Source of the DNA: a bacterium
GTDB lineage: Bacteria; Patescibacteriota; Dojkabacteria; JAKAPS01; JAJZLI01
Reading direction: 5' to 3'
DNA length: 11,435 nucleotides
Assembly (NCBI GenBank): GCA_021803645.1
Contig: JAJZLI010000065.1
Span: 1 to 11,435, forward strand
Part shown: piece by piece, positions 6,272-11,435 of the stretch
Layout of the letters: every line of letters begins with the position of its first letter
Numbering within the stretch: the stretch's first letter is position 1
Notes under the pieces: model-generated
What the model was told of the DNA's origin: nothing
The model's input: only the letters and a program-made list of their open reading frames with translations
Databases searched by the model: none
Position numbers and translations under genes: made by a program

Positions 6272-7777
6272 CTATTCTTCAATATCAAACACATCACTTA
6301 TAGAGCTTGTTATTTCATTAGCCTTGGAATCTTTTTTTAATACGACAATAGGTTTCACTGACTTATCTACAATACAATCAACCTTAAAATCCTTCATAAA
6401 AATATCCTTTAGTAAATTTCTTAAAAAATCTTTACTTTTTTCTTCTACTAGCATATCTTTATAAAATTTAAATGGAACGATAATAACAAAAGTATCCCCC
6501 TCAATATTAAAACTAGACTTTTGTAAAAAACCACTCATATGGTGATTAAAAGGCTTAGATCTCTCTATAACAGATAACCATTTTTCTTGAATATCATAAG
6601 GCTTACTTTCATTTGTATTCTGGTCCACACCCTTCAAGCCATTAACTACCTTCGAAGTATCTTCATTTTTATTATTTTTGATAATTGGATTAATATTAGA
6701 GTTTTCTTTTGGTGCAAAACTACTATAAACTTCCACTAGTGCCAGTTGTATAGTTAAAATAGAGGATGACGATAATTTTAAGTTCTCTATAGACTTAATT
6801 AAAATATTCAGAATATTAATTATATGTTGTACAGAAATATCAATGCCAACATTTTTTTCAAACTCTTGTACATAGATATCCTTTATACCAGCTACCTTAT
6901 AAATCAAAAGCCTCCTAAATAAATCTAAAGATTCATTAATAAAAAATTGAGACTGCAAATTTTCTCCACTTATATCCGATATAGCTTCAGCAATATTACC
7001 CTGTAAAGTATGAACCCAAATAGTTTGTAACCTTAAATCATCAGGTAAACCAAGGATTTTAACTACATCATCATAGTTTAATTCATTCTTAAAATGAGAT
7101 ATTTTTTGTAGATTACTAAGCATATCGCGGAAACTACCCCTTGCATTTTTGATGATTAAAGACTTTACATCATCAGAAATAGAGTATTTTTCCTTCAACA
7201 CGATAATATCAAGATATTTTTTTAAATCTAAATCTGAAGCAGAATAAAAATCGAACCGCTGACATCTAGAAATTATAGTTTTCGGAAGTTTGTTAATTTC
7301 AGTTGTTGCAAGAATAAAAATAACACTTTCAGGTGGTTCTTCTAATGTTTTTAATAATGCATTAAATGCGTCTGTGGTAAGCATATGTGCTTCATCAATA
7401 ATGTATACTTTATAGTGACCAACAGATGGAGAGAATTGAACTTTATTGCGAATTTCACGAATATCGTCTATTCCTCTATTTGAAGCAGCATCAATCTCTA
7501 TTAAATCAATAAAATGACCTTTATCGATATCTGCGCATACAGAACACACACCACAAGGATCAACATCTCTTGACAGGCTTTCACAATTTAAAGCCTTAGC
7601 AAAAATACGGGCCAATGATGTTTTTCCTGTCCCGCGAGTACCACTAAAAATATATGCATTAGACACCTCCCCATTTATAATTTCACTTTTCAAAGTCTTA
7701 ATAATATGCTCCTGACCTATTAATTCAGTAAAATTCCTAGGGCGATATTTTTGATATAAAACAGATTTATTATTCAT
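6272..7777 (-). CDS. dnaX: DNA polymerase III subunit gamma/tau
   Basis: The ATPase motor subunit of the replicative clamp loader, which opens and places the beta clamp on primed DNA. The AAA+ module is complete. Walker A is GTRGTGKTS (46-54), the zinc module uses C65, C75, C78 and C81, Walker B is DEAH (128-131), sensor 1 is around TTE (158-160), and the SRC arginine-finger motif is 170-172. Collar-domain helices run to about 350. A low-complexity N/K-rich linker follows (about 355-395), then a folded C-terminal domain (about 400-475) of the kind seen in many non-proteobacterial DnaX proteins. At 501 residues it is compact. The start overlaps the hisS stop by 8 bases, with no Shine-Dalgarno. 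A run of seven A's near codon 484 is too close to the end to yield a useful gamma form. The stop is TAG. Confidence 0.97.
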   Translation of the reverse strand: MNNKSVLYQKYRPRNFTELIGQEHIIKTLKSEIINGEVSNAYIFSGTRGTGKTSLARIFAKALNCESLSRDVDPCGVCSVCADIDKGHFIDLIEIDAASNRGIDDIREIRNKVQFSPSVGHYKVYIIDEAHMLTTDAFNALLKTLEEPPESVIFILATTEINKLPKTIISRCQRFDFYSASDLDLKKYLDIIVLKEKYSISDDVKSLIIKNARGSFRDMLSNLQKISHFKNELNYDDVVKILGLPDDLRLQTIWVHTLQGNIAEAISDISGENLQSQFFINESLDLFRRLLIYKVAGIKDIYVQEFEKNVGIDISVQHIINILNILIKSIENLKLSSSSILTIQLALVEVYSSFAPKENSNINPIIKNNKNEDTSKVVNGLKGVDQNTNESKPYDIQEKWLSVIERSKPFNHHMSGFLQKSSFNIEGDTFVIIVPFKFYKDMLVEEKSKDFLRNLLKDIFMKDFKVDCIVDKSVKPIVVLKKDSKANEITSSISDVFDIEE

Positions 7778-9005
7778 TAAAAAACTTATTCAAACTGATT
7801 TCCTGTTGAGAACTTTTTAAAAGGTTTTTAACTATAAGTGTATTCTTTTTTAATTCATTTTCACCAATAATAATGAAATTTGTACACTTTTGAGCAACAG
7901 CATATTCTAATTGCTTAGACAAATTCCAGTCTTGATTTACATTCATTAAAACTGATAATCCCTTATCTCTAAGATTCGATGCCACATTTGCATAAGTTTT
8001 CAGTTCAATGTCTGGAAAAGTAGAAATAAAATAATCATAACTTATGTCATAATGTGTACTGATCCCATACTCCGACATAACTGAAAACAAAACTGTATCT
8101 GAACACCCAACACCAACGCTTGGAAGATTTTCTCCACCAAAAAGAGATATTAAATTATCATACCTACCACCTCCAAAAATAGACCTTTTTACTTTACCCA
8201 ACTTATCCCAAATTTCAAAAACTATGCCAGAATAGTAATCAAAACCTCTAACGATAGTAGGATCATATTTTAAATTGATATCAAAGGATGAAGCAAAAGA
8301 AAACAGCTCTTTTAAAGAATTACTTTGAGAATAATCTTCATTATTTAATATTTGATAAATATTGTCTAACTTAGGTCTTTCTACAATTTTTAAAAGTGAA
8401 TTTTCAAAATCCTCTGTAGTAATTTTGTCCTTCCTATCGATTAATTTTAATATACCTCCCGTATCTGTAGAAAACTTCCCTAAAGAAGATTTCATGAAAC
8501 TCAAATCATTTACTCTTATTACAAAGTTATCCCTATTTAGCCCTAACTTATCCAAAATATTAACACTAAGTAGAATTATTTCTAATTCTGCCATCACACT
8601 ACCAACACCAACAATGTCAGCATTATATTGAAAAAATTCCCTACTCCTACCTTTCTGGGGTTTCTCATACCTAAATATTACAGGAACAGAATACATTCTT
8701 ATAGGTTTTTTAAATTCAGAAGATTTTTTTGCTATCATCCTTGCAAATGTAGGAGTCATTTCTGGCCTTAATGTCAAAGATCTTCCAGATTTATCAGTAA
8801 ACCTATAAGATTCTTCATATGCGATATTGTCTCCTGACTTGGCTTCATATAGATCACTATTTTCAATAACAGGGCCATCATAAGGAAGATACCCAAAAGA
8901 AGAAGAAACTAAATCAAAAATATCAAATAAGTGTTTTAGTTGAAAAAAATCTTCTGGGTAATAATCTTTAAAACCTTTTAAAGGATTTTTATTAATTTTG
9001 ATCAT
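7770..9005 (-). CDS. hisS: Histidyl-tRNA synthetase
   Basis: A class II aminoacyl-tRNA synthetase that charges tRNA-His. Visible landmarks are GFKDYYPEDF (11-20), LRPEMT (79-84; the common form is LRPEGT), and the motif 2 loop FRYEKPQKGRSREFFQ (111-126). The HisRS-specific RGFDYYSG is at 253-260. Motif 3 is represented by GGGRYDNL (278-285) and GVGCS (298-302). The C-terminal anticodon-binding domain runs from about 325 to 411. At 411 residues it is slightly short but complete. The presence of both histidine-specific segments and the C-terminal domain distinguishes it from the HisZ paralog, and there is no his operon nearby. It starts 2 bases after the trpS stop (TAA TC ATG) and its end overlaps dnaX by 8 bases, so the two are probably co-translated. 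No Shine-Dalgarno. Confidence 0.96.
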   Translation of the reverse strand: MIKINKNPLKGFKDYYPEDFFQLKHLFDIFDLVSSSFGYLPYDGPVIENSDLYEAKSGDNIAYEESYRFTDKSGRSLTLRPEMTPTFARMIAKKSSEFKKPIRMYSVPVIFRYEKPQKGRSREFFQYNADIVGVGSVMAELEIILLSVNILDKLGLNRDNFVIRVNDLSFMKSSLGKFSTDTGGILKLIDRKDKITTEDFENSLLKIVERPKLDNIYQILNNEDYSQSNSLKELFSFASSFDINLKYDPTIVRGFDYYSGIVFEIWDKLGKVKRSIFGGGRYDNLISLFGGENLPSVGVGCSDTVLFSVMSEYGISTHYDISYDYFISTFPDIELKTYANVASNLRDKGLSVLMNVNQDWNLSKQLEYAVAQKCTNFIIIGENELKKNTLIVKNLLKSSQQEISLNKFFNE

Positions 9006-9007
9006 GA

Positions 9008-10009
9008 TTAATTATATTGAATTAATTTCATTGCATCTTTAACAGCATTCAATGTTTTTGCAGCAACATCTCTCGCAAATAAGGTACCCTCCTGAAGTAT
9101 ATCATAAAGGTAATCTTCCCTACCATCAAAAGAATGTCTCCTCTCCTGTATTGGAAGTAGAAATTCCTTGAGAGCAATGAATAATTTTTCTTTTACCTCA
9201 ACATCACCGATCTTTCCATTGGTATATAGCTCTTTTAATTCATCAACTTCATCTTTATTTGTATTAAATGCATCGTGATATATAAAAACAGGATTTCCGA
9301 CAACATGCCCTGGATCATTTTTATGTATTCTTGATGGATCAGTATACATAGACATTATTTTCTTTTTTACATCTTCTAATGTATCAGCAAATCTTATTGT
9401 ATTTCCAAGACTTTTAGACATTTTAGACTTACCATCTAAACCAACAAGTCTAGGCAATTTACTCAATTTAGGCTTAGGAACCTTAAGCACTTCTCCATAA
9501 ATACTATTAAATGATTTCACAATCTCTACTGTTTGTTCCAACATAGGTAATTGATCATCACCAACAGGAACTAAATCTGCCATAAAACTTGTTATGTCTG
9601 CAGCCTGGCTAACAGGATACCCCAAAAAACCAAAAGGGATATTCTTATCTGCAAACTTTTCACGGATTTCGCTTTTAACAGTAGGGTTACGCAACAAACG
9701 ATTTACAGTAACCAAATTAGAATAAAACACAGTTAATTCTGCTATCTGAGGAATACCAGACTGTAAAACAATCTTAGACACCTTTGGATCTATCCCAACT
9801 GCAAGATAATCCTTCAATAATTCAATTATGTTTTTTCTAATTTTATCTGGATTATTGAAATTATCAGTAAGGGCCTGAACATCAGCAATTAATATAAAGG
9901 TTTCATATTTATTTTGTAACTCTACCCTACTTTGTAGTGAACCAACATAATGCCCCAAATGTAGGGCACCTGTAGGTCTATCCCCTGTAAGAATTCTTTC
10001 TTTATACAT
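9008..10009 (-). CDS. trpS: Tryptophanyl-tRNA synthetase
   Basis: A class I aminoacyl-tRNA synthetase that activates tryptophan and charges tRNA-Trp. The N-terminal TGDRPTGALHLGHYVGSL (8-25) carries the HIGH motif as H17-L-G-H20, and the KMSKS loop is KMSKS (196-200) followed by LGN. GDDQLPMLEQT (150-160) and QAADI (135-139) are typical of bacterial TrpRS, where they line the tryptophan pocket. The 333-residue length is typical. The C-terminal helical region ends in the usual A/K-rich helix. The start follows a 79-base gap after mfd. A perfect TATAAT lies 14 bases ahead of the ATG, and the start lacks a Shine-Dalgarno apart from a purine-rich AAGAAG. hisS follows after 2 bases. Identity is secure. 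Confidence 0.97.
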   Translation of the reverse strand: MYKERILTGDRPTGALHLGHYVGSLQSRVELQNKYETFILIADVQALTDNFNNPDKIRKNIIELLKDYLAVGIDPKVSKIVLQSGIPQIAELTVFYSNLVTVNRLLRNPTVKSEIREKFADKNIPFGFLGYPVSQAADITSFMADLVPVGDDQLPMLEQTVEIVKSFNSIYGEVLKVPKPKLSKLPRLVGLDGKSKMSKSLGNTIRFADTLEDVKKKIMSMYTDPSRIHKNDPGHVVGNPVFIYHDAFNTNKDEVDELKELYTNGKIGDVEVKEKLFIALKEFLLPIQERRHSFDGREDYLYDILQEGTLFARDVAAKTLNAVKDAMKLIQYN

Positions 10010-10023
10010 AACTTCTTAATATG

Positions 10024-10029
10024 ATTATA
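10024..10029 (-). promoter_or_regulatory. Possible -10 element upstream of trpS
   Basis: The minus strand reads TATAAT, a perfect sigma-70 -10 hexamer, in the 79-base gap between mfd and trpS (10010-10088). The hexamer 17 bases upstream is TTCTTT, a poor -35, and there is no TGn extension. If used, transcription would start only about 7 bases before the trpS ATG, giving a near-leaderless message. In DNA this AT-rich, a chance match is quite possible. The rest of the gap shows no hairpin terminator for mfd. Confidence 0.4.
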
Positions 10030-10088
10030 CAAATAATAACAATAAAAAAGAATACTGAATGACCATAACATTTGGTATATACAAAAAA

Positions 10089-11435
10089 TTAAATAGAGCT
10101 TTTCTTTCGTAGTAACCCTATTTCATACTGTAACAGTTGTGTATATAAATCAAAACCCAATCTATTAATATTTCCATGTTGTTTTACACCAAGTAAGTTC
10201 CCTGACCCTCGAATTTCTAAATCTTTAACTGCAATTTCAAAGCCTCTTCCTAAAGAATATTGATTTTGTAATAGAGCATTAATCCTAGATGAAACATTAT
10301 GGTTATTAATCATCTTATCTTCTGGAACTACTAAATAGCAAAATGCATTTTCACTACTTCTACCAACCCTTCCTCTAATTTGATACAACTGAGATAATCC
10401 AAATTTATATGCTTGATTTAATATAATTGTATTTACATTAGAAATATCTATACCATTTTCTATAATTGTAGTTGCAATCAATACGTCAAATTTATGTGCT
10501 TTAAATTTTGAAATGACAGAAGATAAACCCGGCATACCACCAAATGCAGTTACAAATGAAACGTTAGGAAGTAACTCTTCTAGCCCAGATTTGATCAACC
10601 CTAATGAATAAATATTATTATGCAAAAAATATACCTGACCACCCCGATTAATTTCTCGATTTATAATTTCAGCAAATTTACTCCAATCAAAATTTATAAC
10701 ATAAGTCTCTATTGGCTTTCTACCCTTTGGAGGGGTAGAAATTATACTGATATCACGAATTCCAGAAAATGCAGAATACAAAGTTCTAGGAATTGGGGTT
10801 GCACTTAAAGAAAGATAATCTATACCTACTTTAATATTTTTTAACTTTTCCTTCTGTTTAACTCCGAATCTCTGCTCTTCATCTACAATTACTAAACCAG
10901 GATTCATAAATTTAACCTTATCAGAAAGTAATTTGTGTGTACCTATGATTATGTCTATAGATCCTTTCTTAATACAATCTAGAATATTAATGATATCTCG
11001 GGAATTTATATCCCTTGAAAAGAGTTCAACGTTAAAAGGGAATCCATTAAACCTCTTTTTAAAAACATCAAAATGTTGACGAGCTAAAATAGTCGTAGGA
11101 GCAAGCATAATAACTTGCTTACCTAGACTAACGACTCTAAAAGCTGCTCTAATGGCTATCTCTGTTTTACCAAACCCAACATCGCCAACAATAATCCTAT
11201 CCATAACCTTATTAGATTCAATATCTTTTATAACATCTTGAACAGCAACATTTTGATCATCCGTTAACTCATAATCAAACCTTGAATCAAATTCTTTAAC
11301 CATAAAATCATCAATATATCCATTAAAATTAGGTTTTTCATACAAGAATCTCTTAGCTTGGGTCAATATCAGATCTTTAGCTATGATTTCAATATCTTTT
11401 TCAACCTTGCCCTTCAACCTTTCCCATTCCATTGT
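10089..11435 (-). CDS. mfd: Transcription-repair coupling factor Mfd, C-terminal half (5' end off-window)
   Basis: Mfd is a DNA translocase that displaces RNA polymerase stalled at lesions and recruits UvrA. The frame stays open to the right edge, so the UvrB-like and RNAP-binding domains lie off-window; the ATG at 11430-11432 is internal. Counting from that Met, the part seen begins in the relay helices (1-29). The superfamily 2 motor follows: Walker A GDVGFGKT (83-90), DEEQ (184-187), SATPIPRT (210-217), TTIIENGIDI (321-330) and QIRGRVGRS (351-359). The TRG region LEIRGSGNLLG is at 405-415. VGDVGFGKTE and RFGVKQKEK point to Mfd rather than RecG. The usual HGQM is FGGM (297-300). The protein stops at TAA shortly after the TRG-region helix (FDLYTQLLQYEIGLLRKK), with no equivalent of C-terminal domain D7, about 150 residues in E. 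coli. It is the first gene seen in the array. Confidence 0.94.
   Translation of the reverse strand, partial: TMEWERLKGKVEKDIEIIAKDLILTQAKRFLYEKPNFNGYIDDFMVKEFDSRFDYELTDDQNVAVQDVIKDIESNKVMDRIIVGDVGFGKTEIAIRAAFRVVSLGKQVIMLAPTTILARQHFDVFKKRFNGFPFNVELFSRDINSRDIINILDCIKKGSIDIIIGTHKLLSDKVKFMNPGLVIVDEEQRFGVKQKEKLKNIKVGIDYLSLSATPIPRTLYSAFSGIRDISIISTPPKGRKPIETYVINFDWSKFAEIINREINRGGQVYFLHNNIYSLGLIKSGLEELLPNVSFVTAFGGMPGLSSVISKFKAHKFDVLIATTIIENGIDISNVNTIILNQAYKFGLSQLYQIRGRVGRSSENAFCYLVVPEDKMINNHNVSSRINALLQNQYSLGRGFEIAVKDLEIRGSGNLLGVKQHGNINRLGFDLYTQLLQYEIGLLRKKSSI

Noticed and set aside
6325..6345. Programmed frameshift site in dnaX (run of seven A's on the minus strand)
   Set aside because: It lies about 17 codons from the stop, far past where a gamma-type truncation would be made, and no stimulating hairpin is evident.
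10040..10075. Tiny ORF in the mfd-trpS gap on the minus strand
   Set aside because: It is a short low-complexity reading frame that runs into trpS out of frame, with no ribosome site and no recognisable product.
10089..11432. RecG instead of Mfd
   Set aside because: The motor motifs (GDVGFGKTE, RFGVKQKEK, LEIRGSGNLLG, FDLYTQLLQ) follow the Mfd pattern, and the relay-helix sequence before the motor is Mfd-like.

Overview
The window is AT-rich bacterial DNA (about 30% GC by eye) and almost entirely coding. Ten protein genes lie head to tail on the minus strand. Read in transcription order, from the right edge leftwards, they are: mfd (5' end off-window), trpS, hisS, dnaX, ybaB/ebfC, recR, cysS, a CCA-adding/poly(A)-polymerase-family nucleotidyltransferase, a beta-CASP metallo-beta-lactamase RNase, and ychF. 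At the left edge, on the plus strand, is the 3' end of an RNA with a perfect T-arm. It fits the tail of a tmRNA (ssrA) better than a tRNA, and it does not encode CCA.

Layout: 1-71 tmRNA tail; 72-116 a short convergent spacer with no clear hairpin terminator; 117-10009 nine tightly packed minus-strand genes; 10010-10088 a 79-base gap with a perfect TATAAT upstream of trpS; 10089-11435 the C-terminal half of Mfd, running off the right edge. The only other gap of note is 6198-6271, upstream of ybaB. Gene junctions are ATGA overlaps (recR/cysS, cysS/cca), an 8-base overlap (hisS/dnaX) or gaps of 2-6 bases, so long polycistronic transcripts are likely. No gene-free stretch exceeds 300 bases.

The genes serve information processing: transcription-coupled repair (Mfd), the replication clamp loader (DnaX) with its usual partners YbaB and RecR, three aminoacyl-tRNA synthetases (Trp, His, Cys), tRNA 3'-end maturation (CCA enzyme), RNA processing (beta-CASP RNase), and ribosome-associated functions (YchF, tmRNA). 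The uncoded CCA on the tmRNA means that an enzyme of the kind encoded at 2562-3905 is needed to finish it.

The organism looks like a streamlined low-GC bacterium: small spacers, slightly shortened proteins, and almost no Shine-Dalgarno sequences (only cysS has a good one). UGA acts as a stop (recR and cysS end in TGA within ATGA overlaps), which argues against the UGA=Gly code of Gracilibacteria/Absconditabacteria. A Patescibacteria/CPR member or another streamlined lineage, such as a low-GC marine Chloroflexi, would fit, but the lineage cannot be fixed from the window alone.

I see no mobile element, CRISPR array, toxin-antitoxin pair or defence cassette, and no undescribed system. The points worth a second look are departures from family consensus within housekeeping proteins: an Mfd that ends right after the TRG region with no room for domain D7, a CysRS with TIGN in place of HIGH/HIGN, a YchF without the glutamate of its NxxE motif, and the near absence of Shine-Dalgarno sites.
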